A DNA stretch of 64,000 bases. Source: Virgisporangium aurantiacum. GTDB lineage: Bacteria > Actinomycetota > Actinomycetes > Mycobacteriales > Micromonosporaceae. Below the pieces are notes generated by a model. The model ran no database searches, was not told the origin of the DNA, and saw only the letters and a program-made list of their open reading frames with translations. Position numbers and translations under genes: made by a program. Positions 8,998 through 19,086 of this stretch are shown here, piece after piece (position 1 is the first letter of the stretch; every line of letters begins with the position of its first letter). Where the stretch lies: NCBI RefSeq assembly GCF_016863635.1, contig NZ_BOPG01000004.1, forward strand, positions 62,001 to 126,000. The letters run 5' to 3'.

Positions 8998-11088
8998 CTA
9001 TCGGCGGCTGGCGAGCACGGTCCGTGCGACGTCGGCCGGGTCGCTCAGGCGGGGCAGTACCGCCATGCCGTCCCGGTCCGGTTCGGTGCGTGGCTCGGCG
9101 CGGCGGCGGGTTGGGATCTCGATGGCCGGGCTGCCATCAAGGCGCAGCGCGGCCGGTGCGTGGCCGGCGGCGCGCAGGGCGGCCAGCGTTTCGGCCGGTG
9201 GTTTCGCGCTCGCGAGGACGGTCGGAGCGAGCCGGACCAGGTGCAGTGCCTGCAGCGAGCGGGTGTGCAGGATCTCGGTGAGCAGGGTTTCGTCGTCGCT
9301 GCACAGGCAGCAGCCGGCCGGGCGCACCTGTACCTGGCCGTAGCGGCGGGCGACGTCGTCGATGAGGTAGGCGAGCGTCTGGGGCAGCCGACCGCCCTCG
9401 GCGGCCTCGGCGATCCGGGCGTGCAGGTCGGCGGCGGTGGCGCCCGCGTCGAGGGCGGCGCGGATGCTGGCCGGGGAGAATCGCCAGGTCCAGGCGCCGC
9501 TGCGGGACTCGGCGGTGGCGGCGCTGGTCAGCAGGGCGAGCAGGTCGGCCGAGGGGGTGCCGGTCGCCACGGCGGTGAGGTCGTTCTGCAGCAGCACCGT
9601 GCTGCGTGGCCGGGGCAGCATGGCCTCGGCGTGCCGGTGGGGCGCGTCGGCGTCACCGGTCAGCAGGCTGCGGCCGAGCCCGGTGACGGTTCCGTGGGCA
9701 AGCAGACCCAGCCGGTGGGCTTCACGCCAGATGCCGGTGACGTACCGCTCCAGGTCCTCGTCGGCCTCGTCGGTCAGCACCGGGTTCTGCCAGGCCAGCC
9801 GCTCGGCGAGCCGGCCCGGTTCGACGGCCTGCCCTTCCGGCGCGGCGTCGGCAAGAGTGCGCAGGATCAGGCTGCGGAGACCGGTCAGGCGCAGTTCCTC
9901 TTCCTCGTCCCAGTAGAGGGCACGGACGGAGACGCCGGTCGGGTCGGGTGGGGCGAGCGGGCACGCGGGCATCGCCAGCCAGGTCTCGACGAGGTCGAGC
10001 AGTCGGTCGGCGGGTTCGGTGGCGGCGAACTCGTCGTATGCCGCGGACAAGCTGAGGCCGTCGTCCGACGCTCCGGTGAGGCCGTCCGCCGCGAGCAGTT
10101 CGATGGTCAGTCGGGTACGGTCCTCGTCCTGCCCGGCCGACTTCGCGATCCGGCGCAGTTCGCGTACGCCGAGCCCGCCGGTCTTGAGCAGCGGCACCGG
10201 GCCACCGCTGACGGCGTCGGCGACCATGGTGACCGCGGCGAGGGTTTCCGTGGCTGCGGCGGCGGCCTCGCGCTCGGCGGCCGCCGGCTCGATCGGAGTG
10301 GTGGGCACGGCCGGCGGCGACGGGTCGAACGGGGCGGCGGCACCGTCCCGCAGCGCGAGGGCGACCTCGCGTGGCATCTGCTCGCCGCCCCACGGGGAAC
10401 CGATCACGAGCCCGCGCTCGGCGGCCCACGGCAGCGTGGTACCGGACGCGCCGGACATGATCGCGTACATGCCGTAGGGGGAGGCATGACGCCGGGCCAG
10501 CGCCGCGAGTCGGGCACGGACGTCGGCGGGGGCCGGTGCCACGAGCGAACGGACGTTCTCCGGCCGGGCCAGCCAGGCTGCCAGGTCGGCGATCAACTCG
10601 TCCTTGCCGCGGCCGGTGCCGGGAACCCCGTACCGCTTCGCGAGCTTGCGCAGCTCGTTCATGTTCCGGGTGAGCAGCAGCTGGGCGGCACCGGGCCCGA
10701 GGCCCAGCGGCTGGGGCCAGATCGCACTCAGATGCGCTGCGGCGAAGCCTTCGGCGCGGGCGTCGGTGCGGGGCCAGACCAGGACCAGCTCGGTGAGCCG
10801 TTGCAGCGCCGCCGCCAGGTTCGGGTCATCCTCCGGTACGCGCAACAGCGACGCCAGCCGCGGCCCGGTGCAGCCGTCGCCCACCGCGGCAGCGGCCTCG
10901 CCCACCTGAAGCTGCGGCCGGGTCAGCAGCGAACAGGCGGCGGCAATCGACGACGGGTGGAGCAACCGCGCCGCGAGCTGGTCGACGGTCTTCGGCGCAG
11001 GTTCGAGAGTCGCGTCCCGACGGTGCGCAACCAGGCCGGTGAGCCGATCCTGGCTCAGGGCACGAAGGTGAGCGGCAAGCGATCGCAC
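8998..11088 (-). CDS. Helicase-associated-domain protein (XPB/Ssl2-like N-terminal domain)
   Basis: A 696-residue protein without ATPase motifs. Residues 1-200 look like repeated winged-helix units, and the C-terminal part (from about residue 480, starting VLLQNDLTAVATG) matches the helicase-associated domain found at the N-terminus of XPB-type helicases. In actinobacteria such proteins are common and often lie near an XPB helicase gene; no helicase gene of that type is visible here. A role in DNA repair or transcription is inference. The GTG start at 11088 has TAGGTT 6 nt upstream, which points to a leaderless transcript. Ala/Leu-rich composition is high but the frame is well supported. Confidence 0.85.
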   Translation of the reverse strand: MRSLAAHLRALSQDRLTGLVAHRRDATLEPAPKTVDQLAARLLHPSSIAAACSLLTRPQLQVGEAAAAVGDGCTGPRLASLLRVPEDDPNLAAALQRLTELVLVWPRTDARAEGFAAAHLSAIWPQPLGLGPGAAQLLLTRNMNELRKLAKRYGVPGTGRGKDELIADLAAWLARPENVRSLVAPAPADVRARLAALARRHASPYGMYAIMSGASGTTLPWAAERGLVIGSPWGGEQMPREVALALRDGAAAPFDPSPPAVPTTPIEPAAAEREAAAAATETLAAVTMVADAVSGGPVPLLKTGGLGVRELRRIAKSAGQDEDRTRLTIELLAADGLTGASDDGLSLSAAYDEFAATEPADRLLDLVETWLAMPACPLAPPDPTGVSVRALYWDEEEELRLTGLRSLILRTLADAAPEGQAVEPGRLAERLAWQNPVLTDEADEDLERYVTGIWREAHRLGLLAHGTVTGLGRSLLTGDADAPHRHAEAMLPRPRSTVLLQNDLTAVATGTPSADLLALLTSAATAESRSGAWTWRFSPASIRAALDAGATAADLHARIAEAAEGGRLPQTLAYLIDDVARRYGQVQVRPAGCCLCSDDETLLTEILHTRSLQALHLVRLAPTVLASAKPPAETLAALRAAGHAPAALRLDGSPAIEIPTRRRAEPRTEPDRDGMAVLPRLSDPADVARTVLASRR

Positions 11089-11094
11089 CGAGCC

Positions 11095-11100
11095 AACCTA
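11095..11100 (-). promoter_or_regulatory. Putative -10 element TAGGTT of a leaderless mRNA
   Basis: TAGGTT, a 6-nt spacer, then the GTG of the helicase-associated-domain gene. No Shine-Dalgarno sequence. Confidence 0.45.
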
Positions 11101-11242
11101 CGAGGCGCTGATTCGCCCCGCACGAGTGACCCCCTGCGGCCCGTGTCGGGGTCCCAGCGCGACCCGGCCGGTGCGCCGATCAGATCCGGACCGTCGCGGT
11201 TGGAGAAAAAGAGGGAACCGGGCCGGTCGGCGCCGCGTCCGA

Positions 11243-12067
11243 ATGTATATGAAGGTCCGGATTGCACTCGCAACGGTCTTGGCACTCGCGCTCGCCGGCT
11301 GTGCCGGCGACGGACCCAACGCTCCGGTCGACCCGGCGGCACCGGCCGACACCGGTCCGATCTCGCTGGTCGGCCTGTGGACGGTCGCCGACGCCGGGGA
11401 GGAAGCCGGCACGGTGCTGCGCATCGCCCCGAAGAAGCAGCTGTCGCTGTGGCGGACGTGCGGCGCGTTGACCGGTTCCTGGGCCGCCGCCCAGGACCTC
11501 TTCCTCGGGGAGCTGACCAGTGGCGGCGAGAACTGCCAGCCCGTGGAGAACCCGTCCTGGCTGCGGGACGCGAGCGGCTACCAGTCCGTCGGCGACACCA
11601 AGATCCTGGTCGACCGGAACGGCAAGCAGCTGGCCCGGCTCGTTCCCGGCGGCAAGCCGAAGGTCGGGTCGGGCGTCGACCCGGCCGAGGCCGCACCGCC
11701 GGTGATCACCGACGAGGACCGGGCCGAACTCACCCGGACCCCGCAGGTGCCGGCCACGCTGACCCGGGTCGAGCCGACACAGATCGTCGGCCGGTGGGTG
11801 CCGGTGGCCGCCGGTGGCCGGGCGTACGTCGAGTTCAAGGACGACCGCACCTGGACCGGCTCCGACGGCTGCAACGGCAACGGCGGCCGGTGGACCGCCA
11901 CCGGCAGTTCGATGCTGGCCACGGCCGGGCCAAGCACGCTGATCGCGTGTGACGGCGCGCCGGTCCCCGCGTGGCTGACCAGCACGGCCGCGGCAGGGCT
12001 CGCCGACGGCGTCCTGGTGCTGCTCGATCCGACGGGTGCCGAGGTGGCTCGCCTCAAGAAGGGTTGA
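11243..12067 (+). CDS. Lipoprotein with META/HslJ-like domains
   Basis: About 274 residues. A short signal peptide ends in a lipobox (LALAGC, Cys20), so the protein should be lipidated and exported. The C-terminal half has the META-domain pattern, IVGRW then VEF and GSDGCNG. The first half has a weaker version ([15 protein letters not shown]), which suggests a diverged duplication. META proteins such as HslJ are linked to stress and envelope homeostasis; the function here is unknown. Starts at 11243 (ATG) and 11249 (ATG) are equally good and neither has a clear ribosome site. The 3' end overlaps that of convergent purE by 14 bp. Confidence 0.8.
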   Translation: MYMKVRIALATVLALALAGCAGDGPNAPVDPAAPADTGPISLVGLWTVADAGEEAGTVLRIAPKKQLSLWRTCGALTGSWAAAQDLFLGELTSGGENCQPVENPSWLRDASGYQSVGDTKILVDRNGKQLARLVPGGKPKVGSGVDPAEAAPPVITDEDRAELTRTPQVPATLTRVEPTQIVGRWVPVAAGGRAYVEFKDDRTWTGSDGCNGNGGRWTATGSSMLATAGPSTLIACDGAPVPAWLTSTAAAGLADGVLVLLDPTGAEVARLKKG

Positions 12068-12551
12068 CGGCCTTCTGCAGGGCGGCGTCCTTCTGAGCGA
12101 CCAGGTCGCGCAGCGACGCCTGGAACTGCTCCATCTTCGCGAGCAGGTGCGGATCAGCGGCGGCGAGCATGCGGACGGCCAGCAGGCCGGCGTTGCGCGC
12201 ACCGCCGATCGACACCGTGGCCACCGGCACCCCGGCCGGCATCTGCACGATCGACAGCAGCGAGTCCATGCCGTCGAGGTACTTCAAGGGCACGGGGACG
12301 CCGATCACCGGCAACGCCGTTGCCGACGCGACCATACCGGGCAGGTGAGCCGCTCCCCCGGCGCCGGCGATGATCACCCGCAGCCCGCGGCCGGCTGCGG
12401 AACCGGCGTAGTCGAGCATCGTCTGCGGCGTGCGGTGCGCGGAGAGCACCCGCACCTCGTAGGGGACGTCGAACTCGCCCAGCGCCTCGGCGGCGGCCTG
12501 CATCGTCGGCCAGTCCGAGTCGCTGCCCATGATCACGCCAACGGTCGTCAT
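12054..12551 (-). CDS. purE: N5-carboxyaminoimidazole ribonucleotide mutase
   Basis: Converts N5-CAIR to CAIR in purine synthesis. The 165-residue protein has the MGSDSDW start motif, the SAHRTP loop with the catalytic His, and the [11 protein letters not shown] and GGARNAG segments. ATG at 12551 overlaps the purK stop in an ATGA and has GAGGG 6-7 nt upstream, so the two are translationally coupled. Order purK-purE is usual in actinobacteria. Confidence 0.97.
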   Translation of the reverse strand: MTTVGVIMGSDSDWPTMQAAAEALGEFDVPYEVRVLSAHRTPQTMLDYAGSAAGRGLRVIIAGAGGAAHLPGMVASATALPVIGVPVPLKYLDGMDSLLSIVQMPAGVPVATVSIGGARNAGLLAVRMLAAADPHLLAKMEQFQASLRDLVAQKDAALQKAVNPS

Positions 12552-13720
12552 GAGAAACCCTCGCTCAACCACTTCGCGGCGCGAGCCGCACTCGCCCGGA
12601 CCGAAGAAAGATCGTCACCCAGCGCGGTGACGTGGCCGATCTTGCGGCCGGGGCGCACCTGCTTGCCGTACAGGTGCACCTTCACGCCCGGCTCGGCGGC
12701 GAACATGTGGTGCAGCCGCTCGTCGATCGTCATCGGGTTTCCGTTGGTGCCGCCGAGGACGTTCGCCATCACGACGACCGGCGCGGTGAGCGACGTGTCG
12801 CCCATCGGATAGTCGAGCACCGCGCGCAGGTGCTGCTCGAACTGCGAGGTGCGCGCGCCCTCGATGGTCCAGTGGGCCGAGTTGTGCGGCCGCATCGCCA
12901 GTTCGTTGACGAGCAGGTCGACGCCGGTGTCGAAGAGCTCGACGGCGAGCAGGCCGACCACGTCGAGTTCGGTGGCGATCCGGATCGCGAGGTTCTGCGC
13001 CCGCACCGCCCGCTCGTCGCTGAGCCCGGGCGCCGGCGCGATCACCTCGACGCAGATCCCGTCCTCCTGCACGGTCTCCACCACCGGGTAGACGGCCACC
13101 TGCCCGAACGGCGAGCGGGCCACCACCGCGGCCAGCTCCCGGACCAGCGGAACCTTCTCCTCGACGATGAGGTTGACAGCAGCCGGTTTGTCGCCGAGTG
13201 AGGCGACGGTGCGGGACGGTGCCTCGGCGGGCGATCCGACCACCCACACGCCGCGCCCGTCGTACCCGCCCCGCTCGGCCTTGACCACGACCGGCCAGCC
13301 GACGCGCGATCCGAACTCCGCCAGGTCGTCGGCCGACCGGACCGGCGCCCACCGCGGCACCGGGACGCCCAGACCGCTCAGCCGCTCGCGCATCACCCGC
13401 TTGTCCTGGGCGTGCAGCAGGGCGTCGGCACCGGGCCGGACCACCGCACCGGCCGCCACCAGCGCCCGGATGTGGTCGCCCGGCACGTGCTCATGGTCGA
13501 ACGTCACCACGTCGCACTCCTTGGCGAAGGCCAGCAGCGCGTCGAGGTCGGTGTGGGCGCCGATCATGGTGTCGGCGGCGACCAGCGCCGCCCCGTCGTC
13601 CGGGCTGGCCGCCAGCACGCGTAGCGACTGGCCGAGCGCGATCGCGGCCTGGTGGGTCATGCGGGCCAACTGGCCGCCGCCGATCATGCCGACGACGGGC
13701 AGCCCGGTCCTGGTGTCCAT
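12548..13720 (-). CDS. purK: N5-carboxyaminoimidazole ribonucleotide synthase
   Basis: An ATP-grasp enzyme of 390 residues that carboxylates AIR with bicarbonate and ATP, feeding PurE. The N-terminal [11 protein letters not shown] loop, the ATP-grasp centre ([14 protein letters not shown]) and the metal site near [10 protein letters not shown] are all seen. It is first in a purK-purE pair. TACCCT lies 8 nt before the start codon; this may be a near-leaderless promoter but the spacing is less typical. Confidence 0.97.
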   Translation of the reverse strand: MDTRTGLPVVGMIGGGQLARMTHQAAIALGQSLRVLAASPDDGAALVAADTMIGAHTDLDALLAFAKECDVVTFDHEHVPGDHIRALVAAGAVVRPGADALLHAQDKRVMRERLSGLGVPVPRWAPVRSADDLAEFGSRVGWPVVVKAERGGYDGRGVWVVGSPAEAPSRTVASLGDKPAAVNLIVEEKVPLVRELAAVVARSPFGQVAVYPVVETVQEDGICVEVIAPAPGLSDERAVRAQNLAIRIATELDVVGLLAVELFDTGVDLLVNELAMRPHNSAHWTIEGARTSQFEQHLRAVLDYPMGDTSLTAPVVVMANVLGGTNGNPMTIDERLHHMFAAEPGVKVHLYGKQVRPGRKIGHVTALGDDLSSVRASAARAAKWLSEGFS

Positions 13721-13768
13721 CGCCAGCCAGGGTAGTGACGGCGCCGCCGGCCCCGATCAGCAGGTCTC

Positions 13769-14359
13769 CTACAGCTCGGGGCCCCGCTTCCGGAGATCGT
13801 CGACGGCACCCATGGCGCCGCGGAGTTCGCTCAGCCAGGTCTCGGCGTGCTGGCCCACGAGCCGCACGCACCAGGCCAGCGCGTCGGACCGCGACCGGGC
13901 CACCCCGGCCGCCACCAGCGTGTCGAGCACCTGCCGCTCGGCCTGGCGCAGCCGCGTCATGACCGGCGCCGAGAGCGTGGTGAACAGTTCGTGGGTGTCG
14001 CCGGCGGCCGCGCCCCAGGCCACCTTGCGCTGGTAGCGGTGCTCGAGCTGACGGGCGATCTGGATCCGCCGCTCGCGGGTCGCCTCCCGGAACGACGCGA
14101 TCCGGCCCTGCTCGGCCGAGGCCCGGTCGGCGTCGCTGGCGCCCTCGTCGAGCTTCGGCGCCGGCAGCGTGCCGACGATGATGATCTCGTCACGGTCGAT
14201 GGACACGTCGGCCGGCCCGGTGAACCAGTCGTCGGGCAGCGCGCCCTGGATGAACGCCGGCGCGTCGTCGGCCGACGGCGGTTCCGCCCCGCCGCGCCCG
14301 CGTCCGCCGCCGCCGAAGAACCCCGGGCCGCGCCCTTCCCAGCCGCCAAACTTCCGCAT
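13769..14359 (-). CDS. Hypothetical protein, Gly-rich head and helical tail
   Basis: Family not recognised. The 196-residue protein starts with a Gly/Arg-rich segment (FFGGGGRGRGG) and continues into a mainly helical body. The last 60 residues (LVAAGVARSRSDALAWCVR) look somewhat like a ribbon-helix-helix or small helical bundle. ATG at 14359 has AAGGAG 6 nt upstream, which is why the longer start at 14392 is not used. It lies between purK and the DUF255 gene on the same strand, separated from the latter by a terminator. Confidence 0.75.
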   Translation of the reverse strand: MRKFGGWEGRGPGFFGGGGRGRGGAEPPSADDAPAFIQGALPDDWFTGPADVSIDRDEIIIVGTLPAPKLDEGASDADRASAEQGRIASFREATRERRIQIARQLEHRYQRKVAWGAAAGDTHELFTTLSAPVMTRLRQAERQVLDTLVAAGVARSRSDALAWCVRLVGQHAETWLSELRGAMGAVDDLRKRGPEL

Positions 14360-14426
14360 CGGTTGCTCCTTCACGTGTTGCAGACGTTGCATTGATTACA
14401 GCATTACACCGCTTCCGGGTAAGAAG

Positions 14427-14457
14427 AAGCCGCGTTCACCACGGGCGAACGCGGCTT
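14427..14457 (-). terminator. Intrinsic terminator after the DUF255 gene
   Basis: An 11-bp perfect stem (left arm at 14427-14437, right arm 14447-14457) with a 9-nt loop. On the minus strand it is followed by TTCTTCTT. It lies just past the stop of the gene at 14462. Confidence 0.8.
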
Positions 14458-14461
14458 TCTG

Positions 14462-16438
14462 TCAGCTCAGGGCGGCGGCCAACGCCTCCACCGTGGTCAC
14501 CGGTGCGTCACAGACGAAGTCGCGGCACACGTAGGCGGTGCTCACGCCGTCCCGTAAAGATCTTTTGGACAGGAGCGGGACACCCGCGGCGTCCGGCGGA
14601 CCCGCGACCACGACGGCGCCGGGTGGCGCGAGCCGCCAGGCGGCCCGGACCAGCGGGTCGGCCTGCGGCTCGGCGGTGGCGACCGCGATCCCGAACGGGC
14701 CGCTGAGCAGCGCCTCGCCGACCGCGCAGGCGTAACCCATGAAGCGGCCGTGTTTGCCGGCGAGCCCGGCGACCGTGGCGAGCGCCCGCTCGGCGACCTC
14801 GCGGTAGGCGGGCTCGCCGGCCAGCGCCGAGTAGGTGACCAGCGCCGCCGCCACCGACGACAGCCCGGACGGCGTGGCGTTGTCGGTGGGGTCGGCCGGC
14901 CGCGCGATGAGGTGCTCGGCGTCGTCGGCGGTGTCGTAGAAGCCGCCGTCGCCGGTGCCGAAGTGGGCGATCGCGGCATCGAGCACGCTCTTCGCGCTGG
15001 CCAGCCAGCGTCCCTCGCCGCTCACCTGGTGCAGCGCGCACAGCGCCTCGGCGACCGCGCCGTAGTCGTCGAGCACGCCGGCGTGCGGGCCCGGCCGGCC
15101 GTCGCGCGATACCCGGCGCAGCCGCCCGCCCTCGGTGAGGTGCCGTTCGACCAGGGCGTCGGCGGCGGCGAACATCGCCAGGCCCACCCGGGGCCGCGGT
15201 TCGGGGCTGATCGACACGTACTCGGCCAGCGCGGTGATCGCCAGGCCGTTCCAGGCCGCGACCACCTTGTCGTCGCGCGCCGGTTGCGGCCGCGCGGCCC
15301 GTGCTTCCAAAAGCCTTTCGCGGACGCCGAGCCAGCGCTCCCGATCCTCCGGATCGGTCGCCAGTTGGAGGACGCTCGTGCCGTGCTCGAACGTTCCGTC
15401 GTCGGTGACGCCGAAGATCTCTGTCGCGTGGTCGTCGCCGGTGATCTCGCGCAGTTGCCGCGGCGTCCACACGTAGGTGAGGCCCTCGCGGCCGTCGGTG
15501 TCGGCGTCGAGCGCCGACGCGAACCCGCCGTCTGCGGTGCCGAGGTCGCGGGCGATGAACGCCGCGGTCTCGTCGGCGATCCGGAGCGCGAGCGGGTCGC
15601 CGGTGAGCCGCCACAGGTGCGTGTAGACGCGCAGCAGCAAAGCGTTGTCGTACAACATCTTCTCGAAGTGCGGCACGGTCCACGTCGCGTCGACGGAGTA
15701 CCGGGCGAACCCGCCGGCCAGCTGGTCGTACATCCCGCCGCGGGCCATGCGTTCGCAGGTCTGGCGCACCATCTCGAGGCTCTGCGGGTCCTTGGTTCGC
15801 TGGTGGTGACGCAGCAGGAACAGCAGGGCCAGGTGCGGCGGAAACTTGGGCGCGCCGCCGAACCCGCCGTTCACCGGGTCGAAGTCGGCCTTCAGCGACC
15901 CGGCCGCCGCGTTGAGTGCCGCGCTTGTGAGTGGTTCGGCGGGAAGCCCGTGAGCGGACGCGCGCGCGATGGCCTCGGCGACGGCGCCGCCCTGCTGTTC
16001 GACCGCGGCGCGCTGCCCCGTCCACGCCTCGTCGACGGCCCTGACGAGTTGCACGAACTGTTGCGGCGGGAAGTAGGTGCCGCAGAAGAACGGTTTGCCG
16101 TCGGGGGTGGCGAACACGGTCATCGGCCAGCCGCCGTGCCCGGTCATCGCCTGCGTGGCGGTCATGTAGACGGCGTCGACGTCGGGGCGCTCCTCGCGGT
16201 CGACCTTCACCGGCACGGTGAGTTCGTTGACGATGCGCGCCACCGCCTCATCCTCGAACGATTCGTGCGCCATGACATGGCACCAGTGGCAGGCCGCGTA
16301 CCCGATGGAGATCAGCACCGGCACGTCGCGCCGCCTCGCCTCGGCGAACGCGTCGGCCGACCACGGCCACCAGTCGACCGGGTTGTCGGCGTGCTGTTCC
16401 AGGTACGGCGAGGCGGACCCCGCGAGCCGGTTACCCAT
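14462..16438 (-). CDS. Thioredoxin-fold DUF255 protein (YyaL/SSP411 family)
   Basis: A 658-residue protein with an N-terminal thioredoxin-like domain carrying CHWC (Cys50-Cys53), followed by a six-hairpin glycosidase-like all-alpha domain. This is the architecture of bacterial YyaL and animal spermatogenesis-associated protein 20. The biochemical role of the family is not settled. ATG at 16438 has GGGAGGG upstream at 8-9 nt; upstream in-frame codons read through unrelated sequence. Complete, no broken motif. Confidence 0.93.
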   Translation of the reverse strand: MGNRLAGSASPYLEQHADNPVDWWPWSADAFAEARRRDVPVLISIGYAACHWCHVMAHESFEDEAVARIVNELTVPVKVDREERPDVDAVYMTATQAMTGHGGWPMTVFATPDGKPFFCGTYFPPQQFVQLVRAVDEAWTGQRAAVEQQGGAVAEAIARASAHGLPAEPLTSAALNAAAGSLKADFDPVNGGFGGAPKFPPHLALLFLLRHHQRTKDPQSLEMVRQTCERMARGGMYDQLAGGFARYSVDATWTVPHFEKMLYDNALLLRVYTHLWRLTGDPLALRIADETAAFIARDLGTADGGFASALDADTDGREGLTYVWTPRQLREITGDDHATEIFGVTDDGTFEHGTSVLQLATDPEDRERWLGVRERLLEARAARPQPARDDKVVAAWNGLAITALAEYVSISPEPRPRVGLAMFAAADALVERHLTEGGRLRRVSRDGRPGPHAGVLDDYGAVAEALCALHQVSGEGRWLASAKSVLDAAIAHFGTGDGGFYDTADDAEHLIARPADPTDNATPSGLSSVAAALVTYSALAGEPAYREVAERALATVAGLAGKHGRFMGYACAVGEALLSGPFGIAVATAEPQADPLVRAAWRLAPPGAVVVAGPPDAAGVPLLSKRSLRDGVSTAYVCRDFVCDAPVTTVEALAAALS

Positions 16439-16488
16439 GATGCCGACCCTCCCATGAGCTGACGCAGCCCGCACCGCCGGCTGGCGCG

Positions 16489-17046
16489 TCAGCCCAGGTG
16501 ATCGGACGGCTTGGTGTTGAGCACCCAGGCGAGCGGCATGGTCAAGCACGTCTTGTACGTGTCGCCGGCCAACTCGTACATGGTGACGGTATTGGCCGGG
16601 TCGCAATCGACGGTCCAGTACCGGGGAATGCCCGCCCCGGCGTACTCGTCGGGCTTGACACTCTTGTCGGTCGCCTTCGAACTGGGCGAGATGACCTCGA
16701 CCACGAGAGCGACGTCGGTGACCGGCATCCAGCCGGCCCGCGGCACGGGCGGCCGGTTCCAGACGATGAGGTCTGGGATGCGTCCGCCGGCCCCACCGGC
16801 ACGGCCAGAGATCCGCAACCCGACGGCCTGGTAAACCTGCTTCAGCGTCCATCCCGCCGCGAGGAGCCACCCGATCACATCGTTGATGATCTGGGCATGC
16901 ACGAACTCCGGGGACGGCACGACGGACAGGGCTCCCTCGGGGCTCATCTCGTACCGGTGACCGTACGTGTCTAGCTCGTTCATCACCGAAAGGTCGTCAA
17001 GCGTCAGAACGGCCGGCATGTGGCGGGCAATCGCCTCTACGCTCAT
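16489..17046 (-). CDS. Uma2 family (DUF820) putative restriction-like endonuclease
   Basis: 185 residues with the PD-(D/E)xK-type core of the Uma2 family: PDLIVW, then VVEVISPSS, then [10 protein letters not shown]. The family is abundant in actinobacteria and cyanobacteria, and its biological role is unknown. ATG at 17046 has TACGAT exactly 6 nt upstream and no ribosome site, so a leaderless mRNA is likely. A second, clearly different Uma2 gene is at 54409-54966. Confidence 0.88.
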   Translation of the reverse strand: MSVEAIARHMPAVLTLDDLSVMNELDTYGHRYEMSPEGALSVVPSPEFVHAQIINDVIGWLLAAGWTLKQVYQAVGLRISGRAGGAGGRIPDLIVWNRPPVPRAGWMPVTDVALVVEVISPSSKATDKSVKPDEYAGAGIPRYWTVDCDPANTVTMYELAGDTYKTCLTMPLAWVLNTKPSDHLG

Positions 17047-17052
17047 ACGACG

Positions 17053-17058
17053 ATCGTA
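17053..17058 (-). promoter_or_regulatory. Putative -10 element TACGAT of a leaderless mRNA
   Basis: TACGAT, 6-nt spacer, then the ATG of the Uma2 gene. Confidence 0.45.
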
Positions 17059-17136
17059 ATCCGACCCACCATCACTCCGCTGCCCCACAAGTCACGCATT
17101 GTAATTGCTGGTCAGAGATGGCGATAGTGGTCGGCC

Positions 17137-17772
17137 TCAGGTAAGGCCGGCCTCGCGGGCGGCTATTGCGGCCTGCACCCGGGTCCGGACGCCGAGTTTG
17201 CCCAGCACCCGGCTCACGTGCGTCTTCACGGTCGACTCGGCCATGCCCAGGTCCGTCGCGATCTCCGCGTTCGAGCGGCCCTGGCCGATCGCCGCCAGCA
17301 CGTCGCGTTCGCGCGCGGTCAGCGTGGCGAGCGCCGCCAGGTCGAGGGCCGGGGTCGTGGCCGCGAACGCGGCGATCAGCCGACGGGTGACAGCGGGTGC
17401 GATCACGCCGTCGCCCCTCGCCACGGTGCGGACGGCGTCGATCAGGCCGGTGGCGTCGACGTCCTTGAGGAGGAAGCCGGCGGCGCCGGCGCGCAGCGCG
17501 CCGAACACGTACTCGTCGATGTCGAACGTGGTGAGGATCAGCACGGAACCGCCCTCGGCGACGATGTCGCGGGTGGCGGCGATCCCGTCTCGGCCGGGCA
17601 TCCGGACGTCCATCAGCACCACGTCGGGGCGGAGGTCGCGGGCGACGGCCACGGCCTGGAGGCCGTCGCGGGCCTCGCCGACCACCTCGATGTCGGGCGC
17701 CGTGCCGAGGATCAGCACCAGGCCGGACCGCACGGCGTCCTGGTCGTCGGCGACGACCACACGGGTCGTCAC
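17137..17772 (-). CDS. NarL/LuxR-type response regulator
   Basis: 211 residues: receiver domain with Asp9/Asp10, phospho-acceptor Asp55 (LMDVRMPG) and Lys103 (LLKDV), then a LuxR-type helix-turn-helix (TARERDVLAAIGQG, AESTVKTHVSRVL). The GTG overlaps the kinase stop in a GTGA, so kinase and regulator are coupled. It resembles the many actinobacterial NarL-type regulators; target genes are not evident. Confidence 0.96.
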   Translation of the reverse strand: MTTRVVVADDQDAVRSGLVLILGTAPDIEVVGEARDGLQAVAVARDLRPDVVLMDVRMPGRDGIAATRDIVAEGGSVLILTTFDIDEYVFGALRAGAAGFLLKDVDATGLIDAVRTVARGDGVIAPAVTRRLIAAFAATTPALDLAALATLTARERDVLAAIGQGRSNAEIATDLGMAESTVKTHVSRVLGKLGVRTRVQAAIAAREAGLT

Positions 17773-18968
17773 GACGGGAGCTCCGCGCGGACGCGCCAGG
17801 CCGTTTCGTGGTCACAAACGGGTGGACCCGCGGAGAACTCGCCGCCCAGCAGCGTCACCCGTTCCCGCATCCCGCGCAGGCCCATGCCGGCGCCCGCCAC
17901 CGGCGGCACCGCCGACGCCGGCGCGGACGAGTCGACCGTGACCACCACGCTCGCCGGCAGGTACTCCAGCCGCACCGCGGCCGTTCCGCCCGGTGCGTGC
18001 TTGCCCGCGTTGGTCAACGACTCCTGCACGATCCGGTACGCCGCATGGTCGACGTCGGGCGGCAGCGGACGCGGCTCGCCGACCCGCTCCACCGTCACGT
18101 CGACACTGGACGCGGCCGCGAGGCGCGGCAACGCCTCGACCAGCCCTTGCGACAGCACCAGATCGTCGCCGGGTTCGCGGAGCACCTCGACCATGCGACG
18201 CATCTCGGCCAGCCCCTGCACGCTGTTCTCCCGGATCACGCCGAGAATGTCGGCGAGCTTCGACGGGTCGACGCCCAGCAACGACTGCGCCGCCGTCGCG
18301 TGGATCGCCACCGCGCTCAGGTGGTTGGCGACGACGTCGTGCAGTTCCCGCGCCATCCGGGCCCGTTCATCGGCCAGCGCCTGGCGACGCGACAGTTCGG
18401 CGAGCCGGGCGATCTGCTCCGCCCGTTCCCGCTCCCGTTCGGCCCGTTCCCGGTACTGCCGCACCGGCACCGACGTGGCCACCGGCACCACGAACACCAG
18501 CGTCAACGTGACGCCCACCGCCGCGCCGAGCGCGAAGTTCCGCGACGCGAAGAACGTGCCGAGCGTCGCCACCACCGTGCTCGCCACCGACGCCCGCAGC
18601 AGCCACGGCAGCACCTCCCGCCGGCCGTACAGCGCGACGTCGTACGCCAACTGCCCGAACACGAGCCACGTGGCCAGCGACGGCCCGAGCGTCAGGTCCC
18701 ACACCCCGGCCACGATGCCGACGCACAGGCCCGCCAGCGGTGCGATCCGGCGCAGCAGCAGGGCCAGGCACACCAGCAGCAGCGGCAGCGCCCGCCACCA
18801 CCCGGCGTGGAGGCCGAAGCTGTTCACGTCGAGCGCGAGCACGAGCAGGCCGCCGCCGAAGCAGATCAGCGCGAGGCGGACGTCGCGGCGCGGGCCGGTG
18901 GGGTCGCTCCACTCGGCCGGCACCGCGCCGGTGACCCGGGCAATCCGCGTCGCGTTCACGCCCTCCAT
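17769..18968 (-). CDS. Two-component sensor histidine kinase (HisKA_3 type)
   Basis: 399 residues. Five to six membrane helices (about 30-165) lead into a coiled region and the HisKA_3 dimerisation box with phospho-His210 (ARELHDVVANH). The HATPase domain has the N box (QESLTNAGKHA) and a G box (GMGLRGMRERV). There is no large extracellular domain, so the input is probably membrane-related. ATG at 18968 has AAGG upstream. It is divergent from a small membrane protein at 19087, which might be its accessory or target (inference). Confidence 0.95.
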   Translation of the reverse strand: MEGVNATRIARVTGAVPAEWSDPTGPRRDVRLALICFGGGLLVLALDVNSFGLHAGWWRALPLLLVCLALLLRRIAPLAGLCVGIVAGVWDLTLGPSLATWLVFGQLAYDVALYGRREVLPWLLRASVASTVVATLGTFFASRNFALGAAVGVTLTLVFVVPVATSVPVRQYRERAERERERAEQIARLAELSRRQALADERARMARELHDVVANHLSAVAIHATAAQSLLGVDPSKLADILGVIRENSVQGLAEMRRMVEVLREPGDDLVLSQGLVEALPRLAAASSVDVTVERVGEPRPLPPDVDHAAYRIVQESLTNAGKHAPGGTAAVRLEYLPASVVVTVDSSAPASAVPPVAGAGMGLRGMRERVTLLGGEFSAGPPVCDHETAWRVRAELPS

Positions 18969-19086
18969 CAGATCACCCTTCGCGGCGCGGAGAATCCGTC
19001 CGGAGCCGGACCGGGGTCCGTCGAAGGATGTACGCCGCGAATCGTCATGCGCGCCGACGATTCGACCACGTGGAGACGGCAGCGTA

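Noticed and set aside
16489-17046. Uma2 gene as part of a restriction or defence island
   Set aside because: Neighbours are ordinary genes; no methylase, toxin-antitoxin pair or mobile element is nearby.
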